Assembly: GCF_009898475.1 (NCBI RefSeq)
Contig: NZ_QURE01000007.1
Coordinates: forward strand, 1 to 42,283
Direction of reading: 5' to 3'
From: Nitrososphaera sp. AFS
Lineage (GTDB): Archaea; Thermoproteota; Nitrososphaeria; Nitrososphaerales; Nitrososphaeraceae
Length of the DNA stretch: 42,283 nucleotides
This document shows positions 33,129 to 41,582 of the stretch, one piece after another; within the stretch, counting starts at the first letter, position 1, and every line of letters begins with the position of its first letter. Made by a program: the position numbers and the translations under genes. A model generated the notes under the pieces. It did not search any database. It had not been told where the DNA came from and saw only the letters and a list, made by a program, of their open reading frames with translations.

Positions 33129-34772
33129 CTAGTCAGAGTCACCGAGTTTTCTTAAATGACGATTGTAAGCCAAGCCAAAACGATGGGCTTCATCCCTTAG
33201 GTTCTGGATCAATTTCAGAGCCTGGGTTCTACGAGGAATCTGAATAGGAGATATCAGATTTGGCGAATAGATTGATTCATTTTCTTTAGCTATAGAAATG
33301 CAGGGGATGTGAAGACCGGCCTTTTTCAAAGCGCTTACGGCAGAACTAAGCTGTCCCTTCCCGCCATCTACTACTATTAGATCTGGCAATGTACATTCAG
33401 TCACCTGAGGGTTGTTTACCTTTAAAAATGAATACCTCCTACTTACAATTTCGTGCATCATTGCAAAGTCATTTTGACTGAATGTTAACTTGATTTTGAA
33501 TCTTCGATAGCATTCCTTTTGTGGTTTTCCGTTAACAAAACGAGTACAAGCCCCAACAGCGTACTTCGTTCCTAAATTTGACACATCAAAGCAATCGATT
33601 ACGGATGGAATGGCAGACAAATGAAGCAATTCTTTTAGTTCAACAACTTCCGGAGGAAAACCGTTCTCGGCGTGTCTCCACAAGTTACGCAGTATTAAAT
33701 CCATTAATTCTCCCTTCTCCTTTGTTTTGTCTGAGACCAAAATAATTTTGACATCATGATCTGTAAATCGCTTGATTGATTCGGTCAATGCGATACTCGA
33801 TTCCGGTACCTCGTTTACATAAATAAGCTGTGGAATTTCTGGAGAAGACGAATAGTATTGACACAAAAAGCTTGCCAGTGAATTATCCCCAAGCAGCTCG
33901 AACTCAAATTTTTTCATGTCACTTATTACGCCGTTTCTTCTACGGAGTGTCATAACGTGGGCCACTCCTTCATGAACCAGCTTTATTATTCCCACATATT
34001 CTTCATTTGAATATCGCAACGCGGCTTTTTCCATCTTTTGCTTTACGCTTAGGTTTCTGAGCCTATGTAGCGTATCTCGTATTTGCTGGGCCCTTTCATA
34101 ATCGCGGTTTTGAGAGGCTTGTTTCATTTCTACTTCCATTTCACCCATGAACTTGCTAATGTCGCTCTTGCCTTCCAGAATGTTCTGTAGAGATTTAATG
34201 TTCTTCATGTAGTCTTGCATGGTAGTATTGTTGATACAAGGAGCATCGCAGTTTCTTAGAAAATATTCAAGGCAAGGCTTTTTTGGCAATTTATTACAGA
34301 TTCTAATCTTGAATATTTTCCGTAGTAAGCCTATCGTTAGAAACTTTGAACTTCCATAGACAAAAGGACCGTACACTTTTCCCTTTGGTCCGTATAAATC
34401 TCCATTCGCATTTCGCCGAGCAACCAGTAGCCTAGGAAAAGGCTCATTGGTAACTTTGAGATATGTGTAGCGTTGTTGATCCTTGAGTTCTATGTTGAAA
34501 ATAGGTCGGTATTTTTTAATGAGATTTGACTCTAATAAAAATGCCTCTACTTCATTATCGGTGAGAACATAATCTAGATCGCGAATCCTGCTGATGAGTT
34601 TTGATGTTTTCCATCTGCTGCTATCATAGCCCATGGATGCAGCGTCGCCAGATGGCTGTTTGAAGTAGGAAGAAACCCGCTTACGCAAATTCTTTGCCTT
34701 TCCGATATAAATTATTCTGTCATCTCCATCCTTCATCATGTAGACGCCTGGTGAATTGGGCAGGCGTTTAAT
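33129..34772 (-). CDS. uvrC: Excinuclease ABC subunit C (UvrC), non-canonical start, no HhH domain
   Basis: Dual-incision nuclease of nucleotide excision repair. Visible parts are the GIY-YIG domain (PGVYMM and IIYIGKAKNLRKRVSSYF), a cysteine-cluster region (CNKLPKKPCLEYFLRNCDAPC), a UVR motif (EMKQASQNRDYERAQQIRDTL) and the RNase H-like incision domain with IDCFDVSNLG, LIVVDGGKGQ and RDEAHRFG. The first ATG is at 34739, but it would cut off LPNSPGVY, the GIY half. In frame upstream there is no ATG, GTG or TTG before a stop codon inside uvrA, so an ATT (34772), ATA (34784) or CTG start is implied; ATT is used here. The usual C-terminal HhH2 domain is absent: the protein ends about 12 residues after RDEAHRF. 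Confidence 0.9.
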   Translation of the reverse strand: MKRLPNSPGVYMMKDGDDRIIYIGKAKNLRKRVSSYFKQPSGDAASMGYDSSRWKTSKLISRIRDLDYVLTDNEVEAFLLESNLIKKYRPIFNIELKDQQRYTYLKVTNEPFPRLLVARRNANGDLYGPKGKVYGPFVYGSSKFLTIGLLRKIFKIRICNKLPKKPCLEYFLRNCDAPCINNTTMQDYMKNIKSLQNILEGKSDISKFMGEMEVEMKQASQNRDYERAQQIRDTLHRLRNLSVKQKMEKAALRYSNEEYVGIIKLVHEGVAHVMTLRRRNGVISDMKKFEFELLGDNSLASFLCQYYSSSPEIPQLIYVNEVPESSIALTESIKRFTDHDVKIILVSDKTKEKGELMDLILRNLWRHAENGFPPEVVELKELLHLSAIPSVIDCFDVSNLGTKYAVGACTRFVNGKPQKECYRRFKIKLTFSQNDFAMMHEIVSRRYSFLKVNNPQVTECTLPDLIVVDGGKGQLSSAVSALKKAGLHIPCISIAKENESIYSPNLISPIQIPRRTQALKLIQNLRDEAHRFGLAYNRHLRKLGDSD

Positions 34773-34795
34773 TTGTGAGCCTATCTCTTCCTGAA

Positions 34796-37687
34796 CTACT
34801 GAGTTGAAGATCTAGCACCTTTCCTAAAAATCAACTGATCTATTGATAGCTTTGACCTAAGGTATTGACCAGTATAACTGCTTTCACAACCAGCAATGTC
34901 TTCTGGAGATCCGACACATACTACCTCACCCCCGTTTTCGCCCCCCTCTGGCCCTAGATCAATAATCCAATCAGAAGAGGCAACGACATCTAAATTATGC
35001 TCAATGACGATCACGGTGTTGCCTAAACTAACTAATGAGTCCAATACATCTAGTAGTTTGCTAACATCGGCAAAATGGAGCCCAGTAGTAGGTTCGTCAA
35101 GTATGTACAAGGTTCTACCTGTGTCTCTTTTAGAAAGCTCCGCAGAGAGCTTAATGCGCTGAGCCTCACCACCAGATAGAGTGGTTGCTGGTTGCCCTAT
35201 TCTGATATAGCCTAGTCCGACCCTTTCTAACGTTTGAAGCTTCTTTCGAACTGTCGGAATATTTTGAAAGAATATGAGGGCTTCTTCTACCGTCATATCA
35301 AGCACTTCAGAAATATTCTTGCCTTTGTACCTAACTTTTAAAGTCTCAGAGTTGTACCGTTTACCTTTACATTCATCGCAGACAACGTATACGTCCGGCA
35401 AAAATTGCATTTCTATCCTCCTGACTCCTGCCCCTTCGCAAGATTCACAGCGGCCTTCGGAAACATTGAAAGAAAAGCGACCAGGACGATAACCATTTTC
35501 CTTCGCGAGTGGAGTCCGTGAAAATATTTCTCTAATTGGTGTGAAGGCATTTATGTACGTAGCAGCATTAGATCTTGGAGTCCGGCCTATAGGAGATTGA
35601 TCTATACCAATTACGTTGTCAATTTGTTCTAATCCAGTCAATTTGTTGAACTTGCCTGGCCTCTCTTTAGAATTGTGGAAATGCATAGCAAGGTATCTAT
35701 ACAAGATGTCATTTACGAGTGTAGATTTGCCTGATCCAGATACACCTGTGACTGTTATCAAGCATCCTATCGGAAACTTTACGATAATCGATTTCAGATT
35801 GTTTTCTCTTGCTCCATAAACCGTCAACCACTTGTTAGGCGTCCTTCTTATTCGTCTCGAGGATGTGCGTTTATCACCTCTAAGATAAGCAGCCGTTGTT
35901 GATTCATTGGACTCGAGAATATTTTCTAATGGGCCAGTTGCAACAACCATCCCTCCATGCACGCCTGCTCCCGGACCAATATCGACGACCCAATCAGAAC
36001 TACGTATGACTTCCTCGTCGTGTTCAACAATTATTAACGTATTGTCGAGATCACGCAGTCGCTTGAGAGTACTTATCAGTCTTGTGTTATCCCTCTGATG
36101 TAGACCGATTGTAGGCTCATCTAGAACATAAAGGACACCTGTAAGGTTAGAGCCTATTTGAGTAGCCAGTCTGATTCTTTGTGATTCCCCGCCGGAAAGG
36201 GAGGCTGACATTCGATTTAATGTAAGATATGTCAGACCAACGTTGATAAGAAATTCAAGCCTTGATTTAATCTCTCCTAGAATTACTTTAGCTACATGCA
36301 TATTTGTCGCAGAAAGAATTAACTTCTCAAAAAAGTTGTAAGTTTCCTGAACCGAAAGATCACATATTTCCATAATTGATTTATTATTGATTTTAACTGC
36401 AAGGACTTCATCTTTGAGTCGCTTTCCGTGGCATTTTTCGCAGTCCCTCTCACGCATGAATTGCATTAGATCGTCACGTTTAGAATCTGAGTCAGTCTCT
36501 TTGTATATTCGATCTAAGCTGGGGATAACGCCCTCAAACTGGCCGCGATATTCCCATTTGGAATAGGAATATTTAGACTCATGTTTGTATTGGATCACTT
36601 TGTCAGTTCCATATAATATTATCCTCAATTGTTCGTCTGTCATATCAGAAATGCGGGTGTTCAGGTCAAAGTTAAAGTGCTTACCTACGTCTCTTAGTAT
36701 AGCCGTGCGGAATGTTCCGAAGCGTCCCATCCAAGGCTTTATGGCTCCTTCCAATATGCTCTTAGTCTTATCTGGTACGACAAGATCCGGATCGAACTCT
36801 ATCTTCATTCCCAATCCATTGCATTCGCTACACGCTCCGAAAGGTGAGTTAAATGAGAAATTACGAGGTTCCAGTTCACCAATGCTTATGCCGCATTTGA
36901 CGCAGGCATTACGTTGAGTATACAATCTATCAATATTATTAAAGGAAGCAGTTGCGATTCCGTTGCCTAGCTTTAAGGCAGTTTGAAGTGATTCAAATAT
37001 TCTGCTTTTTTCATCAGCTGATACTTTCAGTCTATCGACTACAACTTCGATGGTGTGTTTTTTCTGTTTGTCTAGCCGGGGAATATTGTGCCTTTCTCTA
37101 TCACTTGTTACTTCTGTATCACTGTCCAGGTTTACTATTTGTCCATCGATCCTTACCCTAGAGTATCCTTTTTGTCTTATTTCCTCAAATAGCTTTTCGT
37201 AAGATCCTTTCTTTGCTCGTACCACTGGTGAAATAATCAGAATCTGTTTCTCATCTAAGGTCCTAAGAAGCGAATCAGTTATGGCCTCGGTAGATTGGCT
37301 TGTTATTGCTTGATTACATCTTGGACAGTGAGGGGTGCCAACTCGAGAGAAAAGGAGTCTGAGGTAATCATATATCTCAGTCACAGTTCCCACCGTAGAG
37401 CGTGGATTTTTGCTGGTCGTTTTCTGCTGTATGGAGATAGCTGGTGACAATCCGTCAATTGAGTCAACATCGGGTTTATCCATCAGCTCTAGAAATTGTC
37501 TAGCGTAAGCAGAAAGAGATTCCACATACCTCCTCTGGCCTTCAGCGTATATAGTGTCAAAAGCAAGGGTTGACTTTCCCGAGCCTGATAGTCCCGTTAT
37601 TACAACCAAGCTGTTTTTTGGAATCTCCAGATCGATATTTTTTAAATTGTGCTGCCTCGCACCGCGAATGACTATTCTGTTGTGCAT
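34796..37687 (-). CDS. uvrA: Excinuclease ABC subunit A (UvrA)
   Basis: Damage-recognition ATPase of nucleotide excision repair; dimerises and loads UvrB. Two ABC modules are complete: Walker A GLSGSGKST (32-40) and GVSGSGKST, signatures LSGGESQRIRLA and LSGGEAQRIKLS, Walker B VLDEPTIGLHQRD and ILDEPTTGLHFAD. Zinc-binding CxxC sets are present (CPRCNQ; CVKCG with CSECNG; CESCEG with CDECKG). The 963-residue length is normal. ATG 37687, 15 bp after uvrB. Its 3' end abuts the uvrC coding region. Confidence 0.97.
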   Translation of the reverse strand: MHNRIVIRGARQHNLKNIDLEIPKNSLVVITGLSGSGKSTLAFDTIYAEGQRRYVESLSAYARQFLELMDKPDVDSIDGLSPAISIQQKTTSKNPRSTVGTVTEIYDYLRLLFSRVGTPHCPRCNQAITSQSTEAITDSLLRTLDEKQILIISPVVRAKKGSYEKLFEEIRQKGYSRVRIDGQIVNLDSDTEVTSDRERHNIPRLDKQKKHTIEVVVDRLKVSADEKSRIFESLQTALKLGNGIATASFNNIDRLYTQRNACVKCGISIGELEPRNFSFNSPFGACSECNGLGMKIEFDPDLVVPDKTKSILEGAIKPWMGRFGTFRTAILRDVGKHFNFDLNTRISDMTDEQLRIILYGTDKVIQYKHESKYSYSKWEYRGQFEGVIPSLDRIYKETDSDSKRDDLMQFMRERDCEKCHGKRLKDEVLAVKINNKSIMEICDLSVQETYNFFEKLILSATNMHVAKVILGEIKSRLEFLINVGLTYLTLNRMSASLSGGESQRIRLATQIGSNLTGVLYVLDEPTIGLHQRDNTRLISTLKRLRDLDNTLIIVEHDEEVIRSSDWVVDIGPGAGVHGGMVVATGPLENILESNESTTAAYLRGDKRTSSRRIRRTPNKWLTVYGARENNLKSIIVKFPIGCLITVTGVSGSGKSTLVNDILYRYLAMHFHNSKERPGKFNKLTGLEQIDNVIGIDQSPIGRTPRSNAATYINAFTPIREIFSRTPLAKENGYRPGRFSFNVSEGRCESCEGAGVRRIEMQFLPDVYVVCDECKGKRYNSETLKVRYKGKNISEVLDMTVEEALIFFQNIPTVRKKLQTLERVGLGYIRIGQPATTLSGGEAQRIKLSAELSKRDTGRTLYILDEPTTGLHFADVSKLLDVLDSLVSLGNTVIVIEHNLDVVASSDWIIDLGPEGGENGGEVVCVGSPEDIAGCESSYTGQYLRSKLSIDQLIFRKGARSSTQ

Positions 37688-37702
37688 TTCTCGTTTTCCA
37701 TC

Positions 37703-39688
37703 CTATTCTAAATTCATCTCGCCCAACGTCTGCTTTATCCTATTCAACTTGTCTCTGTACTTTATCGCATTTTCAAAGTCCAAGTCTTCAGCATATTTTT
37801 TCATAGCTGTCTCAATTTCAATTGAAAGTTTTGTAAGTTCGGTCTTGGTCATAGACGCAGTATTTGATATTGCATAGTCTTTAGCTTCTACGATTTCGTC
37901 TACTGGTATCGGAATTGCCTTAACGATAGATTGTGGGACTATACCATGCTTTGAGTTAAATTCAATTTGTTTAGCACGTCTACGATCGGTCTCGCTTATT
38001 GCAGACTCCATAGACTTAGTTATCGTATCAGCATACATAATGACTGTCCCGTCGATATTTCTGGCTGCTCTTCCAAACGTTTGGATGAGGCTTGTAGCGT
38101 TTCTCAAAAAGCCTTCTTTGTCAGCATCTAGAATCGCTACAAGGGAGACTTCAGGGATATCTAATCCCTCTCTTAACAAGTTAATCCCTACCAATACATC
38201 AAACTCTTGTAAACGGAGTCTTCTTAAAAGGTCAGTCCTTTGCAATCCGTCTATCTCAGAATGCATATAGCGAACTTTAATCTCCTTTCTTGCAAGAAAT
38301 TCTGCCAAATCTTCAGCCATTCTCTTTGTCAATGTTGTGACTAACGTCCGTTGATTCCTGGCCACCCTGATGGTCACCTCCCTAATGAGATCACTGATCT
38401 GATCCTGAGTAGGTCTAACAATTATTTTGGGATCCACTAGGCCTGTTGGCCTGACAACCTGTTCTACTACCTGCCAGCTTTGTTGCGTCTCGGTTTCCGA
38501 CGGAGTGGCAGACACGAACACGACATTTTTCATATATTTTTGGAATTCTTCATATTTTAAGGGCCGATTGTCAAATGCACTTGGGAGCCTGAACCCATGT
38601 TCTACTAGCGTCTTTTTTCTTGTGAAGTCGCCGGCATACATGCCTCGCAGCTGAGGAAGAGACACATGAGATTCGTCTATTACCAACAAAAAATCATCAC
38701 CGAAGAAATCAAGCAGACAATATGGCGGCTGGCCGGGCGACCGGCCATCAAAATGGCGTGAATAATTTTCAATTCCAGAACAATAGCCTAGCTCGCGAAT
38801 CATTTCAAGGTCATACGTTGTCCTCGAATTCAGCCTCTGTCTTTCTAGTTCGCCTGGCAACTTGGGAAGCCAGCTCTCCAATTCTTGTTCAATAGATTGG
38901 ACTGCAGTTGATCTGGCGTCTTCACTTACGATATAATGTTTTGCAGGAAAGACTGTTACTGAAAACATGTCCCTTAATTTTCTCATTGTAAGGTGGTTAT
39001 GAATGCTTATTGACTCGACCTGATCTCCGTCTAGTGAGATACGAACCACGTCATCAGAATATGCAGGAATGACATCCACTATATCACCTTTTACTCTAAA
39101 GGTGCCTGGCGTTAAGGACAAGTCATTTCGCTCATATCTGGAATCAATCAATCGGCGAACTAGAGCATTTCTCTTGATCTGCATCCCCACTGAAATCATC
39201 AAAGAGTTTTCGTTCCATTCTGACGGTGAGCCAAGGGAGTAAATACATGAAACAGTTGAAACAACAATGGTCGGCTCGCCAGACATCAGCATAGATGTGG
39301 CCTCTAACCTCATTTTTTCAATTTTTTCGTTCACCTCAGTATCCTTTTCGATGTAGGTGTCTGATTGCGGGATATAGCTTTCGGGCTGGTAATAGTCGTA
39401 AAAACTAACAAAGTAGCCAACGTTATTATTGGGAAAATATTCCTTAAATTCGGCGTAAAGTTGTGCTGCGAGTGTCTTGTTATGAGAAAGAACTAGTGTG
39501 TTCTTTTTCGATTTAGCAATCACATTGGCTATTGTGAATGTCTTGCCACTACCAGTAACTCCAAGCAAAGTTTGGAGACCAGGTCTTTGCGAAACCCCAT
39601 AAGACAATTTATCAATTGCTTCTGGTTGATCTCCACGTGGGGGGTATGCCGTTTGCGTCAGCCTAAAGGAGTTATAGCTCTTGAGCAC
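37703..39688 (-). CDS. uvrB: Excinuclease ABC subunit B (UvrB)
   Basis: Damage-verifying helicase-like subunit. Walker A GVTGSGKT (43-50), the beta-hairpin with FVSFYDYYQPESYIPQSDTYIEKD, helicase motif DESHVSLPQL, GLVDPKIIVRPT, later motifs VGINLLREGLDIPEVSLVAILDADKEGFLR and QTFGRAARN, and a C-terminal UVR motif (ETAMKKYAEDLDFENAIKYRDKL) for UvrC contact. The 661-residue length is normal. GTG start at 39688 (MLKSYNSF). First gene of the uvrB-uvrA-uvrC-cbiA run, divergent from the HD-hydrolase gene with a 107-bp intergenic promoter region. Confidence 0.97.
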   Translation of the reverse strand: MLKSYNSFRLTQTAYPPRGDQPEAIDKLSYGVSQRPGLQTLLGVTGSGKTFTIANVIAKSKKNTLVLSHNKTLAAQLYAEFKEYFPNNNVGYFVSFYDYYQPESYIPQSDTYIEKDTEVNEKIEKMRLEATSMLMSGEPTIVVSTVSCIYSLGSPSEWNENSLMISVGMQIKRNALVRRLIDSRYERNDLSLTPGTFRVKGDIVDVIPAYSDDVVRISLDGDQVESISIHNHLTMRKLRDMFSVTVFPAKHYIVSEDARSTAVQSIEQELESWLPKLPGELERQRLNSRTTYDLEMIRELGYCSGIENYSRHFDGRSPGQPPYCLLDFFGDDFLLVIDESHVSLPQLRGMYAGDFTRKKTLVEHGFRLPSAFDNRPLKYEEFQKYMKNVVFVSATPSETETQQSWQVVEQVVRPTGLVDPKIIVRPTQDQISDLIREVTIRVARNQRTLVTTLTKRMAEDLAEFLARKEIKVRYMHSEIDGLQRTDLLRRLRLQEFDVLVGINLLREGLDIPEVSLVAILDADKEGFLRNATSLIQTFGRAARNIDGTVIMYADTITKSMESAISETDRRRAKQIEFNSKHGIVPQSIVKAIPIPVDEIVEAKDYAISNTASMTKTELTKLSIEIETAMKKYAEDLDFENAIKYRDKLNRIKQTLGEMNLE

Positions 39689-39795
39689 AGGAAAAGTTAT
39701 TCGTCAAAACGAGCATATATTACTATAGATTTCAAGATGTATCCGGGTAAAAGCAATAGGAAGACTTTTTTTCTAGATTCTCGATATTATATTAT

Positions 39796-40518
39796 ATGAA
39801 AAAACCTGAATTTGCAATGAGCAAGCAAGAATTCTTGGTTTTTTTGGAAAGGGACGCTAACTTTCGTGTAGATGATTTCGTAGAGGGCGCAATGGAACTT
39901 GCCGAAGAAGTACATCATGGCGTAACTAGAGAGGATGCCAAATCGTCATTCTTAGACACACATATCTGGCCTGTGGCAGCAGATGTGGTGAGGCATTACA
40001 GGGCAGTCAATCGCACCTTGACCAGCGTGGAAATTGCATCAGCATTATTGCACGATATATTAGAAGATAACGATAGAATTCTTGATTATCATAAAACCAA
40101 AGACTATGGATTTGAGGCATACTTGAGTTACAGGTTCGGAAGCAGGGTAAAGGAAATAGCAACGCAACTGAAGATCCCGCCATTAGACAATTTCCCTGGT
40201 CCAGAAAAAGCTCAAAGGGAACTAAACAGATTCCAGAGTTATTGTGAAATGCTGTCTTCGTCTCAATATGATGTAAAAACAATCAAGCTGGCAGATAGGT
40301 TAAACAATATGACTTTTATTCTCGAAATAGCACAAATGAATAATAAGGCAATTTATGACAAGATAAAGAGATATCTTAGAGAGGCTGAAGACTTCTATAT
40401 TGCATACACCATGCTTAAACCTAAACTTCCCGACTTTTATCCTCCAATCAGATCTGTTTACGAAAGACTAAGATCTAAGTATTTTGAGCAAACGCTTACG
40501 ATGCCTCAGTCTGCTTAG
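39796..40518 (+). CDS. HD-domain hydrolase, SpoT/MESH1-like
   Basis: A 240-residue metal-dependent phosphohydrolase resembling the (p)ppGpp hydrolase domain. It has the N-terminal helix ELAEEVHHGVTRED, first metal His in DTHIWPVA (H56), the HD pair ALLHDILED (H86, D87) and the distal Asp in TIKLADRLNN (D167), the order expected for HD_4/SpoT hydrolases. No synthetase, TGS or ACT domain is present. The substrate could be ppGpp, NADPH (as for MESH1) or another nucleotide. ATG start. Divergent from uvrB. Confidence 0.82.
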   Translation: MKKPEFAMSKQEFLVFLERDANFRVDDFVEGAMELAEEVHHGVTREDAKSSFLDTHIWPVAADVVRHYRAVNRTLTSVEIASALLHDILEDNDRILDYHKTKDYGFEAYLSYRFGSRVKEIATQLKIPPLDNFPGPEKAQRELNRFQSYCEMLSSSQYDVKTIKLADRLNNMTFILEIAQMNNKAIYDKIKRYLREAEDFYIAYTMLKPKLPDFYPPIRSVYERLRSKYFEQTLTMPQSA

Positions 40519-40688
40519 ACTTACCTGTGTGGCCGGTTAATTCAGAGAAAAATAGTCTAACAAGGTTATTCTTTCAGCAGCCCTTGGATTACTTCTTTAA
40601 TTGTCTTAAAAAGGTCTCGAGTCACAGAATGCACCATCAATTTGTTGCGTAACCCATTTAAAGCTATGATATAGAAAGACCACAGTTA

Positions 40689-41582
40689 ATGACTTCTGCC
40701 TTAAGGATAGCAGTTATAGTGAAACTAGAGCCTGATTTCTCTGAAGGTAATGTGAGTTATAACTCTGACGGTACATTGAATCGGGCCGAGACGAAAAGCA
40801 TACTTGGGCCACACAGTGCTTTAGCATCTTCGGCTGCTTTTTTTGCTAAAGTAAAGTACGGAGCAGACATAACAATTGCAACTATGGGACCACCGATCGC
40901 CGATTCTGCATTGCGACAGGCCCAATTGATTTCTGATGCAGACTCTCTTCATCTGTACAGCGATAGGATATTTTCAGGAGCTGATACTCTAGCTACTGCC
41001 GAAGTATTGAAATTTGGAATAAAAAAAATGGAAGGCCAGGGAGAGATAGACATAGTGTTTTCTGGGCATAGAGCATCTGACGGCGAAACCGGTCAGACTG
41101 GTCCGCAAACAGCATGGAAGCTTGGTTATACTTTTTTGGGAAACGTAGTAAGCTATGATATTAATGTTGAAAAACGAAGTGTATCCGCAAGGCGTTTGAT
41201 ATCCTTGCAAGGGACGCCTGATATTGTTGAAGAGGTAGAAGCAAGCCTGCCTGTTTTTATCGCTGTCGATCCGTCTTACAAGTCAATTTTTAGCACAATT
41301 TCTCAAAGACTCGCATCGGCGAGATACCAAAATGAAGGTGAGCGTCGAGCACAAGTTTATAAAAACTATCTTAAGGTATTCAATGCTCAGGAGTTAGGTG
41401 TAGATCCTGGCATGGTTGGACTGCCGGGCTCACCTACGATAGTGTACAAGGTTGAAAAGATTCCCAAAGCAGGAGCTAGTAGGCGTGCCACAGTAGTTGA
41501 CGGTTCTGACCCAGATCAATTACGTACCGTTGCTGGAAAGATGTTGGAAATCGCCAAAGGGGGCAACTCTCAACAGAGTTGA
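40689..41582 (+). CDS. fixA: Electron transfer flavoprotein beta subunit FixA
   Basis: Small subunit of an ETF that passes electrons between dehydrogenases or menaquinone and other carriers. It begins with IAVIVKLEPDFSE, then LNRAETKSILGPHSALASSAAFFAK, the AMP/FAD-binding-type ITIATMGPP, GADTLATAEVLKFGIKK and FSGHRASDGETGQTGPQTAWKLG, the conserved ETF-beta GDTGQvgp-like motif. Length 297 is normal for FixA-type proteins. ATG 40689. Its stop overlaps the TTG start of fixB by 2 bp. Confidence 0.92.
   Translation: MTSALRIAVIVKLEPDFSEGNVSYNSDGTLNRAETKSILGPHSALASSAAFFAKVKYGADITIATMGPPIADSALRQAQLISDADSLHLYSDRIFSGADTLATAEVLKFGIKKMEGQGEIDIVFSGHRASDGETGQTGPQTAWKLGYTFLGNVVSYDINVEKRSVSARRLISLQGTPDIVEEVEASLPVFIAVDPSYKSIFSTISQRLASARYQNEGERRAQVYKNYLKVFNAQELGVDPGMVGLPGSPTIVYKVEKIPKAGASRRATVVDGSDPDQLRTVAGKMLEIAKGGNSQQS

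Noticed and set aside
40566-40637. 23-codon minus-strand frame with an amphipathic helix between the HD hydrolase and fixA
   Set aside because: Too short, with no promoter or ribosome binding signal that I can see; left as a curiosity.
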